Shown here: positions 1 through 7,659 of the stretch, one piece after another
Position numbering within the stretch: the first letter of the stretch is position 1
Layout: each line of letters starts with the position of its first letter
From: Caldilineaceae bacterium
Lineage (GTDB): Bacteria > Chloroflexota > Anaerolineae > Caldilineales > Caldilineaceae
DNA: 17,803 nt
Direction of reading: 5' to 3'
Assembly (NCBI GenBank): GCA_028819675.1
Contig: JAPPKT010000124.1
Location: forward strand, 1-17,803
Made by a program: the position numbers and the translations under genes
Notes under the pieces: generated by a model
What the model saw: only the letters and a program-made list of their open reading frames with translations
What the model was told of the DNA's origin: nothing
Databases searched by the model: none

Positions 1-236
1 GACTGGCAGGCGCTATCCTGACAGAGTCGAGTCTGAGTTTTCTTGGACTGGGCGTTCAGCAGCCGACGCCGAGTTGGGGGCAGACATTGACGACCGCACT
101 GCAGCTCCCGATTTTGGAGAACATGCCCTGGCGCTGGCTTCCTTCGGCGACTGCGATTGCCTTCGCGGTGTTGTCGATGAACTTTTTTGGCGACGCCTTG
201 CGCGACGCATTCGACCCCCGCCAGCATCTGGACTAA
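1..236 (+). CDS. Dipeptide/oligopeptide ABC transporter permease, DppC type, C-terminal end (partial)
   Basis: The left edge cuts this gene; the frame is read from base 3 and ends at TAA 234-236, leaving 77 residues. The fragment shows the C-terminal signature of DppC/OppC inner-membrane permeases: SLSFLGLGVQQPTPSWG, then a Trp-rich turn, a last hydrophobic segment, and NFFGDALRDAFDPR before the stop. These proteins form the channel for peptide-like solutes with a DppB partner. The same signature recurs in the complete DppC at 15005-16018 (SLSYLGIGIQPPGASLG and NFLGDGLNDALNPR), so this is a paralogue from a second transporter set whose other genes would lie upstream. The family call is secure; the substrate is unknown. 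Confidence 0.93.
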   Translation, partial: LAGAILTESSLSFLGLGVQQPTPSWGQTLTTALQLPILENMPWRWLPSATAIAFAVLSMNFFGDALRDAFDPRQHLD

Positions 237-331
237 CCCCATCTTGGACTTGGTCTGCCTATTCGACGGACTCGCACATCAGACCAATTCCCCCTCTATG
301 AAAAAGCTATAGTCTCGCATGGAATTGAGCG

Positions 332-1783
332 ATGACCGGCGACAAATGCAGGCAGTTTCCAGCGGGAGAACGGCAGCTCTTCCTGGATGACGACGACATC
401 GCGCGCATGGAAGGACTGCGTCGCGTGTTCCATCAGCCGCAGAAGCGGGGCGCGGTCATCCGGCGCGAGCCGGCTCTCGGCGGCAACCCGGAGATACGTT
501 GTGCGCCGGTTTGGGATCCTGATGCGCGGGTGTGGAAGCTGTGGACTATCTGCATTACGCCGGAAGAGTTGCACGGCATAGCGGGCCTGTCGGGCTATCA
601 CGAGAGCCGGGACGGCGTTCACTGGTATCAGCCCATATTGAGAAAGGCGGAGTACCTGGGAACGCGCGAGAACAATCTCGTCTACATTCCGATGGGCGAC
701 GGGTGTACAGCCGAGATCCTGGGGGCTGTCTATGACAAGAGCGACCCGGACCCAGACAGGCGATACAAGGCACTGAGTTTCACCATGGCACCGGAGCTGG
801 CGATCCTGTTCGCTACTTCTCCGGACGGTATTCATTGGACGCGTGTTGACATTCCTCCGATTGCATCAGGCGACGAGCCGAATTTCAGTTTCGATGAGGA
901 CAGACACCTCTTTATCGCCACCGTGAAGGTCCCGGGTCCATTCGGTCGGTCCCATGCACTGACGGTCAGCGAGGATTTTGAGAGTTGGAGCGAACCGGAG
1001 CTGGTGTTTCATGCGGACGAGGAGGACCAGGAGCAGGCTCGGCGGATAATTTCCGACCGGTTGGCGGACCCGATGCTGCAGCAGCCAGTTTTCAACCATC
1101 CGGAGGAGCACGGGGTTGACGTCTACAACTTCGCCATCTCCCGTTACGAGAGTAGATACATCGGTTTTGCCTCGATGTTTTACCATACGGGGCGGGCGTG
1201 GAATGACCGCAACCATGACGGCTTTCATCACGTCCAGATGGCGTGCAGCCGAGACATGCGCAGGTGGCAGCGCATGGGGGAGCGTGCGCCGTTTATCGGG
1301 CCGTCTCCTCTTGGGAGCGGGGCGTATGACACGATGCAGATTCTGGGACCCTCCTTTCCGGTGGTGAGGGGCGACCAGCTCTGGTTCTACTATTCCGGCA
1401 TCCGGCACCGCTGGCGTCCGCCTAAGGTCAGCCCCGAGCGGGCTGCCATCTGTTTGGCTACCCTGCGGCGAGATGGCTTTATCTCGCTGGACGCTGATGC
1501 AGACGGCGGCGTTGTCACGACCGCGCCGTTTCGCTGGGAGGGGGAGCGGCTCTATCTGAATGCTGAGGCCGGGAACGGCGAGATCAGGTGCGAGCTTATC
1601 GGTTCAGAGGGTAGGGAGCTGGCCGGATATGGTCGGGATCAGTCCGTATCCCTCACTGGGGACGGCGTACGCCAGCCCGTCTACTGGGACAAGAAGGCAG
1701 TCATGCCGGTTGAGGCTGAAAGCCCGGTGCAACTGCGTATTTGGTTACGGGACGCACATCTTTACAGTTACTGGTTCGAATAG
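332..1783 (+). CDS. Cytoplasmic five-bladed beta-propeller protein, glycosidase-like (GH32/43/68 type fold), copy 1
   Basis: This 483-residue protein has no signal peptide or membrane segment. It carries repeated blade motifs of the S-x-D-G-x-x-W kind (ESRDGVHWY, SPDGIHW, SEDFESWS, SRDMRRWQ) spread from about residue 85 to 315, plus DPDPDRRYKALSF and SGDEPNFSFD. Such repeats are typical of five-bladed propeller glycosidase-like proteins, many of which have no known activity. The last 80 or so residues look like a beta-sandwich ending in YSYWFE. The neighbour at 1792 is a full-length paralogue. Carbohydrate binding or hydrolysis is inferred from fold only; I cannot name catalytic residues. ATG 332 gives the same 12-residue lead before the conserved ERQLF as the paralogue, supporting this start, although its ribosome site is weak. 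It follows the permease end after a 95-base gap. Confidence 0.75.
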   Translation: MTGDKCRQFPAGERQLFLDDDDIARMEGLRRVFHQPQKRGAVIRREPALGGNPEIRCAPVWDPDARVWKLWTICITPEELHGIAGLSGYHESRDGVHWYQPILRKAEYLGTRENNLVYIPMGDGCTAEILGAVYDKSDPDPDRRYKALSFTMAPELAILFATSPDGIHWTRVDIPPIASGDEPNFSFDEDRHLFIATVKVPGPFGRSHALTVSEDFESWSEPELVFHADEEDQEQARRIISDRLADPMLQQPVFNHPEEHGVDVYNFAISRYESRYIGFASMFYHTGRAWNDRNHDGFHHVQMACSRDMRRWQRMGERAPFIGPSPLGSGAYDTMQILGPSFPVVRGDQLWFYYSGIRHRWRPPKVSPERAAICLATLRRDGFISLDADADGGVVTTAPFRWEGERLYLNAEAGNGEIRCELIGSEGRELAGYGRDQSVSLTGDGVRQPVYWDKKAVMPVEAESPVQLRIWLRDAHLYSYWFE

Positions 1784-1790
1784 GGGGAGA
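1783..1790 (+). promoter_or_regulatory. Ribosome binding site for the second propeller gene
   Basis: GGGGGAGA begins in the stop codon of the first propeller gene (TAG 1781-1783) and lies just before ATG 1792. The spacing is short. The site favours ATG 1792 over an upstream in-frame TTG at 1741, which would lie inside the first gene. Translational coupling of the two paralogues is likely. Confidence 0.55.
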
Positions 1791-1791
1791 A

Positions 1792-3261
1792 ATGGCATCA
1801 GATTCCAGCCGCATTTTTGCACGTATGGAGAGGCAGCTATTTTTCGACGACGAGGACATTGCCCGAATCGAAGGGCTGGAAAGGACTCTGCACCAGCCCA
1901 ACAAAAAGGGGGCGGTCATCCGTTCGGACCCAAACATGGTGGGTGTTGGTGCTGACGGCGCACCCGTCTACCGGCCGCAGACGCGGACGGCGCCTGTATG
2001 GGATGCCGAGGCGGAACTGTGGAAGTTCTGGACGATCGGGGCAAAGTTGGACTGGAACCACGGGCGCTCCTCCTACCACGAGAGCCGAGACGGGCTGCAC
2101 TGGTACCAGCCGTCCATAGGCCAGCTGGAGTACCAGGGATCATTTGACAACAATCATGTTGCCATCCCACTGGACGAGACACGCACATCGGAAGCGCTGG
2201 GTGTGATCTATGACGCCAGCGATCCGGACCCGAACCGCCGCTTCAAGGCGATCAGCTTCATCATGGAGCCCGATCTCTCAATCATCTTTGGGGTATCTGC
2301 GGACGGGATCGTATGGAAGAAGCATGACGCGCCGGCTATCCTGTCCGGCGATGAACCGAATTTCAGTTTTGACGCCGCAGACCACCGTTACATAGCTACT
2401 GTCAAAGTGCGGGGAAAGTGGGGGCGGTCTCACGCGGTAACCACGAGCCAGGATTTCGACGAGTGGAGCGAACCCCAACTGGTCTTTCAGGCGGATGACG
2501 AAGACCAGGAGCTGGCGCGCGAGGTGATCGCGCGACGGCTGGCCAATCCCGCATTGCAGCAGACGGTGGTCAACCACCCGGAAGAGCACGGGGTGGATGT
2601 CTATAATTTCAGCATATCCCGCTACGAGAGTCGTTACATCGGGTTCGCGTCCATGTTTCACCACGTGGGCCGATCGGTCGACGGCCGCAATCACGACGGC
2701 TTTCATCATGTGCAGCTGGCCAGTAGCCGGGATATGTATACGTGGGAACGGCAGGGCGAACGCCAGCCGTTTATCGACTCATCTCCTTTGGGGGGTGGCG
2801 CTTACGACACGCTACAGATGCTGGGACCGTCCTCGCCGGTGCGCCGCGACGACGAGCTCTGGTTTTACTACACGGGGGTCAAGTTCCGGCGGCCTCCTGC
2901 GAAGTGGGACCCGGACTACGCGGCCATCTGTCTGGCCGTATTGCGGCGGGACGGGTTTGTCTCGCTGGGCGCCGGCGAAGAGGGCGGTTCGTTGGTGACC
3001 GAGCCTTTCACGTGGGAAGGGGAGCGGCTCTATCTGAACGCGGTGGCGGACGAGGGTGCGGTCACTATTGAGTTGCTGGATGTCGACGGCCAGCCTGTGC
3101 CCGGATACGGTGGGGAGGACGCGACCAGTTTGAATGAAGACAGTGTTCGACAAGCGGTTGTCTGGGGCGAGAACAGCCGGATGCCTGATCCCACCAACGG
3201 GCCGGTCCGACTGCGCATCAGTCTGACGAATGCAGAGATTTACAGCTACTGGTTCGAGTAA
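1792..3261 (+). CDS. Cytoplasmic five-bladed beta-propeller protein, glycosidase-like, copy 2
   Basis: This 489-residue protein is a tandem paralogue of the preceding gene, alignable end to end. Long stretches are nearly identical: NHPEEHGVDVYNF, ISRYESRYIGFASMF, RNHDGFHHVQ and the ending YSYWFE. The blade motifs ESRDGLHWY, SADGIVW, SQDFDEWS and SRDMYTWE repeat at equivalent positions. It differs mainly by an insertion near residues 45-65 ahead of APVWDAEAELWKFW. No signal peptide is visible. The start at ATG 1792 is chosen because it places 12 residues before ERQLF, exactly as in copy 1; a longer TTG start would overlap copy 1 in another frame. Only 8 bases separate the two genes, so they are one transcription unit. 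The reaction is unknown; the fold suggests a sugar-like ligand. Confidence 0.78.
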   Translation: MASDSSRIFARMERQLFFDDEDIARIEGLERTLHQPNKKGAVIRSDPNMVGVGADGAPVYRPQTRTAPVWDAEAELWKFWTIGAKLDWNHGRSSYHESRDGLHWYQPSIGQLEYQGSFDNNHVAIPLDETRTSEALGVIYDASDPDPNRRFKAISFIMEPDLSIIFGVSADGIVWKKHDAPAILSGDEPNFSFDAADHRYIATVKVRGKWGRSHAVTTSQDFDEWSEPQLVFQADDEDQELAREVIARRLANPALQQTVVNHPEEHGVDVYNFSISRYESRYIGFASMFHHVGRSVDGRNHDGFHHVQLASSRDMYTWERQGERQPFIDSSPLGGGAYDTLQMLGPSSPVRRDDELWFYYTGVKFRRPPAKWDPDYAAICLAVLRRDGFVSLGAGEEGGSLVTEPFTWEGERLYLNAVADEGAVTIELLDVDGQPVPGYGGEDATSLNEDSVRQAVVWGENSRMPDPTNGPVRLRISLTNAEIYSYWFE

Positions 3262-3363
3262 GCCCCTGTCGAAGTGGTAAGCTGGATTTCGGAACCTATC
3301 TCTTAGCGCGACTTGGTCATAGAATTGCTATAGGAACTTTGGTACAACTGTGAGGAACGGACA

Positions 3364-4692
3364 ATGGGTGAGACTGCGAATGCCGTAGAGACAACCTACG
3401 CCTCGGAAACTCCGAGCTCGCGAGAGCAGTTCGAAAGGGACCGCAAGTCGATGCCGGGCGGGGCGAAAGGAGCCTACTTTTACGCACCCTATCCCATCAC
3501 CATGCAGCGGGGTGAGGGTTGCTACCTATATGACATCGACGAGCGGCGACGTGTTGACTTTGCCAATCACCATACCGGTCAGATTCTGGGACACAACAAC
3601 GACGCCGTACACGCGGCGGTCGAGGCACAGCTCACCAGAGGCATTGCGCTGGGCGCGCCGACGGGTGCAGAAGGCGCGCTGGCGGAGGAGATGTGCAGCC
3701 GCGTGGCGTCGCTGGAAAAGGTCCGCTTTTGCAACTCGGGAACAGAGGCATCCTTGCACGCGATCCGGCTGGCGCGAGGGTTCAGCGGGCGTCCGAAGAT
3801 TGCCAAGATGGAGGGAGGGTACCACGGCAGCCATGACCTGGTGGAGGTAAGCGTTGCGCCGCCGGTGGATAAGGCGGGCCCTGCCGACGAGCCTTATTCA
3901 GTGCCGACGGCAGGCGGCATGTCTCCGAATGCCCCCTCAGAGGTGATCGTCCTACCGTTCAACAATGAGGAGGCGCTGGAGCGGCTGATCCGCCGTCACC
4001 GCGACGAGCTGGCCTGTGTGATTCTCGACCCCAAGACGGGTATCCTGCCGGTGCGCAAGGATTACATACAGGCTGTGCGCCGGGTTACCGAGGAGAACGA
4101 CGTGCTGCTGGTTCTCGACGAGGTGGTCGCATTTCGCGTCGCGCGCGGCGGCGCGCAGGAGCACTATGGTATCAGCCCGGATCTGACGACGTTCGGAAAG
4201 TTAGTGGGGGGCGGGTTCCCGGTGGGCGCGTTCGGCGGCCGGGCGGACATAATGGATCTGTTCGACAGCAGCGGCGAGCCGACCGGATTCTTCCAGAGCG
4301 GCACATTCAGCGCGCATGCGGTGGTGATGGCGGCGGGTCTTGCCACATTGCAGCAGCTGACACCGAGTGCGTTCGAGCATCTGAACGGATTGGGGGAACG
4401 ACTGCGGGCGGGGTTGGAGGCGCTCAGCGCACGCATCAGTACGCCTCTGCAGGCGGTGGTGCTCGGCTCGCTGTTCAGCGTCTATTTCACGGATGAGCCG
4501 CTGGTGAATTACCGAAGCCTGGCCGGCAATGACGGTGGGATGGCGCACCGCGTTTTCCTTTCTCTCCTCAACCAGGGTTATTTTCTGAGCCAGGGGCTGT
4601 CGATGAATGCGTTATCGCTGCCGATGGAGGATGAGCATATCGACGGGCTGGTGTCAGCATTTGAAAGGGCGATTGAAGAGAGCAAAGTTTAG
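3364..4692 (+). CDS. Class III PLP aminotransferase, glutamate-1-semialdehyde aminomutase-like
   Basis: At 442 residues it has the usual length of the glutamate-1-semialdehyde 2,1-aminomutase (GSAM) branch of class III, fold-type I PLP enzymes. Visible signatures are FCNSGTEASLHAIRLARG in the cofactor phosphate-binding region, GGYHGSHD, the PLP-ring aspartate D252 in LLVLDEVVAFR, and the Schiff-base lysine K279 in TTFGKLVGGGFPVGAFGG. GAGGA at 3352-3356 sits 7 bases before ATG 3364. It probably moves or transfers an amino group on a catabolic intermediate. Haem synthesis (hemL) is unlikely: no tetrapyrrole gene is nearby, and ILDPKTGILPV replaces the EPVxGNMGVV-like segment of hemL as I recall it. 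It lies between the propeller pair and the two-domain amidohydrolase, about 100 bases from each. Family certain, substrate unknown. Confidence 0.9.
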   Translation: MGETANAVETTYASETPSSREQFERDRKSMPGGAKGAYFYAPYPITMQRGEGCYLYDIDERRRVDFANHHTGQILGHNNDAVHAAVEAQLTRGIALGAPTGAEGALAEEMCSRVASLEKVRFCNSGTEASLHAIRLARGFSGRPKIAKMEGGYHGSHDLVEVSVAPPVDKAGPADEPYSVPTAGGMSPNAPSEVIVLPFNNEEALERLIRRHRDELACVILDPKTGILPVRKDYIQAVRRVTEENDVLLVLDEVVAFRVARGGAQEHYGISPDLTTFGKLVGGGFPVGAFGGRADIMDLFDSSGEPTGFFQSGTFSAHAVVMAAGLATLQQLTPSAFEHLNGLGERLRAGLEALSARISTPLQAVVLGSLFSVYFTDEPLVNYRSLAGNDGGMAHRVFLSLLNQGYFLSQGLSMNALSLPMEDEHIDGLVSAFERAIEESKV

Positions 4693-4774
4693 CAAAACAT
4701 TTTGCGGTATCTCCTGAGGCTCGCGGCCGGCAGGGACAGTGATCGCGGTTGTCACGCCTCATACCAGTTCGGTT

Positions 4775-4780
4775 GAAAGG
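4775..4780 (+). promoter_or_regulatory. Ribosome binding site deciding the start of the two-domain amidohydrolase
   Basis: GAAAGG lies 7 bases before ATG 4788. This supports MYAIDFISEF as the N-terminus rather than an in-frame non-ATG start at 4749 that would add 13 residues without a comparable site. Confidence 0.55.
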
Positions 4781-4787
4781 ACCAACC

Positions 4788-6308
4788 ATGTACGCAATCG
4801 ACTTTATTTCTGAATTCAGCGTCAACCCGATCCCTGAGCCGGATACAACGCTGGCGGCACTGCTGAGTCAGACGGAGGAGCACGACACGACGCTGACGCT
4901 GACAACATCGCGGCGGGGCCTGGTCAACCAGATCAACACGGAAGCCGTGGCCGAGACTCTCGAGATTACTGCTCAACATCCCCGTCTTTTGGCCGTAGGC
5001 ACGCTCGATCCCCGCTATTACCTCAACTGGCGGGACGACCTGCAGGCCTGTGTGGACGGGGACTGCGTGGCGATCCGTTTCGCGCCAGGGCCGCAGAATT
5101 GGAGTCCCGAGACTCTTGTCTTCGAGCACATGGTTGAGGCGGTCGGCGCCGCTGGGCTGCCGATCATTGTTGATTTCAAAGGATCGGACCAGGCGTTGAG
5201 CTGGATCCGGAAGGTGGCGGAGGTCTGCCACAGGCACGGCGTAAATGTCGTCATGAACGAGGTCAGCTATGCGCATATGGGCGAGCTGATTACGGTCATG
5301 CAGGTGTACGAGAACGTGTATGCCGCGATTCGCTGGCTGTGTCTGGCGGACGGCATTGAGGTGATGGTGGAGGCGGGCATCGGCGACAGGCTGCTCTATG
5401 GCAGCAACTCGCCCAAGTATTCGATTCGTTCACTGCGCAACCAGATCTTCATGGCGAAGATTTCGGATGAACAGAAGCAGGCGATCCTTGGGGGCAACGC
5501 CCTGCGGCTGCTCGACATGGACATCGAGGAGCTGCCTGCGGAGCCACTCATGATCAGGGCTGAGGCGGACCTGCCGGATGAGCCGATCATCGACGTTCAT
5601 GCCCATGTATCCGGTTTCCACTGTGCGGAGCCGTTCAACACGCGCTTTGAGACGAACGTTCCTGAGATGACAGAGCGGTGCAATATTCAGTACACATTCG
5701 TGTCCTCGTATAACGCCATCAACTATGACATGCGCGAGGGAAACGCGGACACGCAGGCCTTTCTCGATCGTTACCCCAACCTGCGGGGCTACATTGCCAT
5801 AGACCCGCGCGATCTGGCCGGTTCGGTTGAGCAGATGGAGCGCTATTTTCAGGATCCCAGATTCGTGGGGGTAAAGCTTTATTGCCCCTTTGGCGGCAAC
5901 ATGGCGACCAAGCGGATGCAGGACCTGTTGGACGAGATCGCGAAGTTTGGCCGGCCTACCAAGATTCACATGGATGAAGGGGGTTCACCTTATCCAGGCG
6001 TGCGGTCGGCGGCGGAGCGCAATCCGGATCTGGTGATCATCAAAGCGCACGGGGATGATGCGGAGGGCGCGCGGCAGGTGGTGGATCTGCCAAACGTGTA
6101 CTTTGAGTTCTGCAGCAGCGGCATCAATGCGGGCACCATCCGCCGGTCGATGGACATTCTGGGGCCGGAACGGATCCTGTTCGGGACGGACCAGCCGCTC
6201 TTTGCGCCATGGTTCGAGTACGGGGCGTATGCCGATGCGATTCAGACTCAGCGAGAGGCTGACCTGATCTTCCGCGAGAACCCCAGACGGATCTTCCGCC
6301 TGGACTGA
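4788..6308 (+). CDS. Two-domain amidohydrolase-2 family protein: metal-less N-domain fused to an intact C-domain
   Basis: The 506 residues hold two tandem amidohydrolase-2 (TIM-barrel metal hydrolase, PF04909-type) domains. The N-domain (about 1-240) keeps the layout, including GGNALRLLDMD at its end, but the metal sites are gone: AIDFISEF stands where DxHxH is expected, IIVDFKG replaces the next His region, and YGSNSP has Asn207 for the catalytic Asp. The C-domain (about 255-506) has every ligand: IDVHAHV (H271, H273), KIHMDEGG (H394), IKAHGDD (H421) and LFGTDQP (D468). Family members act as lactonases, hydratases, decarboxylases or amidohydrolases, so the C-domain should be the active one and the N-domain structural or substrate-gating. 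The order degenerate-then-intact mirrors the separate genes at 7660 and 8417. No signal peptide is visible. Reaction unknown. Confidence 0.88.
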   Translation: MYAIDFISEFSVNPIPEPDTTLAALLSQTEEHDTTLTLTTSRRGLVNQINTEAVAETLEITAQHPRLLAVGTLDPRYYLNWRDDLQACVDGDCVAIRFAPGPQNWSPETLVFEHMVEAVGAAGLPIIVDFKGSDQALSWIRKVAEVCHRHGVNVVMNEVSYAHMGELITVMQVYENVYAAIRWLCLADGIEVMVEAGIGDRLLYGSNSPKYSIRSLRNQIFMAKISDEQKQAILGGNALRLLDMDIEELPAEPLMIRAEADLPDEPIIDVHAHVSGFHCAEPFNTRFETNVPEMTERCNIQYTFVSSYNAINYDMREGNADTQAFLDRYPNLRGYIAIDPRDLAGSVEQMERYFQDPRFVGVKLYCPFGGNMATKRMQDLLDEIAKFGRPTKIHMDEGGSPYPGVRSAAERNPDLVIIKAHGDDAEGARQVVDLPNVYFEFCSSGINAGTIRRSMDILGPERILFGTDQPLFAPWFEYGAYADAIQTQREADLIFRENPRRIFRLD

Positions 6309-6415
6309 CATGGTGCGGGGTCAGAGGCTTAGTAAACACCATTCGCCGAAACGGTTCGCGCAGTTCAGGGACATACAGGATAACGCGGCCGAAACTCTAA
6401 AAGGAGATTTCTGAA

Positions 6416-7654
6416 ATGGCCATTGCAATCGAACGCAACTCGCCGCCGGTGCGGAGCGGATCGTTCGGGCCCCAGTGGGACATGGGCGAGGAGGAGATAA
6501 ACGAGTTGATCGAGGTGATCCGCTCCGGGAAGCTGAACCGGCTGAGCGGCACCAAGGTCGTCCAGTTTGAGCGGGACTTCGCGGAGATGAACGGTGTCAA
6601 GTACGCGCAGGCGGTTACGTCGGGGACGGCCGCGGTGCATACGGCGGTGGGCACTATCGACCCCAATCCGGGCGACGAGATCATCACCACTAGCATCACG
6701 GATATGGGCACGATTATCGGCATTCTTTACCAGAACGCGGTGCCGGTTTTCGCGGATATCGATCCCCGGACGGGCAATCTCGACATAGCGGATGTCGAAG
6801 CCAAGATCACGGAACGCACAAAGGCGATCATCGTGGTGCATCTGTTTGGCAATCCTGCGCCGATGGAGGCCTATGTTGAACTGGCGCGAAAGTATAACCT
6901 CTATTTGATCGAGGACTGCGCGCAGGCTCAGCTGGCCGAATACGGCGGACGTCCGGTCGGCACGTGGGGCGACTTTGGCTGCTACAGTTTTGGCGGCAAG
7001 CACATGACGACGGGCGACGGCGGTATGGTGATCAGCAACCGGGACGATTTGGCGGAAAGGCTGAAGTGGTTTGCGGACAAGGGCAATCCGCGCAGCCCGA
7101 TCTACGAGCACTACTATCTGGCGCCCAACTACCGGATGACCGATCTTCAGGGCGCGGTGGGGATCGCACAGCTGAAGAAGGTGACGGACGCGGTGCGGCA
7201 CAAGCAGTGGGTCGCCAACCATCTGAACGAGGTTGTCGACGGGGAGGCGGGTCTTTCATTGCAGCCGGTCCTGCCGGAGGCGACGCATTCGTACTGGGTC
7301 TACGGTTTCCATGTGGACGCGGCGGTTATGGGAGCGACGGCAGAGCAGTTTGCGGCGGCGTTGCAGGCGGAGGGCGTGCCGGCCAACTCGCCTTACATGG
7401 TGTATCCGGTCTACAAGTACCCGGTGATGGCGCAGCAGCGCGCGTATGGGACGGCTGATTTCTCCTATGCGGGCGAGAAGGCGGCGGCCATGGATTATGG
7501 CTCGATGTCGCTGCCGGGCGGGGAGAGTTTCCTGGAGACGGCGGTGGTGATGCCGATGAGCCCCTCCTATACCGACAAGGATGTTGACGATTTCAGCACG
7601 GCGATAAAGAAGGTCGGCGACTACTACCGTTCGAAACTGTCGAGCCAGGGCTAA
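6416..7654 (+). CDS. DegT/DnrJ/EryC1/StrS family PLP aminotransferase
   Basis: This 412-residue fold-type I PLP enzyme has the DegT/DnrJ/EryC1/StrS layout: AVTSGTAAVHTAV near residue 68, ADIDPRTGNLD, VVHLFGNPAPM, LIEDCAQAQLAEY with the PLP aspartate D167, and YSFGGKHMTTGDGGM with the cofactor lysine K195, followed by LAPNYRMTDLQGAVG. The length fits the family. Members aminate keto-sugars or cyclitols, or make amino-hydroxybenzoate-type rings, so a sugar- or cyclitol-like substrate is suggested but not shown. AAGGAG at 6401-6406 lies 9 bases before ATG 6416, a strong ribosome site. Only 5 bases separate its stop from the next gene, a degenerate amidohydrolase. It is the second aminotransferase here, from a different subgroup than the one at 3364. 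Confidence 0.92.
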   Translation: MAIAIERNSPPVRSGSFGPQWDMGEEEINELIEVIRSGKLNRLSGTKVVQFERDFAEMNGVKYAQAVTSGTAAVHTAVGTIDPNPGDEIITTSITDMGTIIGILYQNAVPVFADIDPRTGNLDIADVEAKITERTKAIIVVHLFGNPAPMEAYVELARKYNLYLIEDCAQAQLAEYGGRPVGTWGDFGCYSFGGKHMTTGDGGMVISNRDDLAERLKWFADKGNPRSPIYEHYYLAPNYRMTDLQGAVGIAQLKKVTDAVRHKQWVANHLNEVVDGEAGLSLQPVLPEATHSYWVYGFHVDAAVMGATAEQFAAALQAEGVPANSPYMVYPVYKYPVMAQQRAYGTADFSYAGEKAAAMDYGSMSLPGGESFLETAVVMPMSPSYTDKDVDDFSTAIKKVGDYYRSKLSSQG

Positions 7655-7659
7655 GAGAT

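Noticed and set aside
1741..1791. TTG 1741 as the start of the second propeller protein
   Set aside because: It would overlap the first gene in another frame; ATG 1792 has a ribosome site and matches the paralogue's N-terminal length.
306..3334. GCTATAG at 306-312 and 3327-3333, before the first propeller gene and the class III aminotransferase, as shared -10 elements
   Set aside because: No matching -35 sequence is found at proper spacing in either place; a seven-base match can be chance.
3364..4692. Naming the class III aminotransferase hemL
   Set aside because: It has the GSAM fold and PLP residues, but the context is catabolic and the segment ILDPKTGILPV differs from the haem enzyme as I know it.
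6365..7222. A 285-codon open frame on the - strand opposite the DegT gene, and similar long antisense frames at 296-835, 866-1408, 4752-5276 and 14975-15742
   Set aside because: They lie wholly opposite genes with clear family motifs, are rich in Arg, His and Pro, and show no domains; they are codon-bias shadows in GC-rich DNA.
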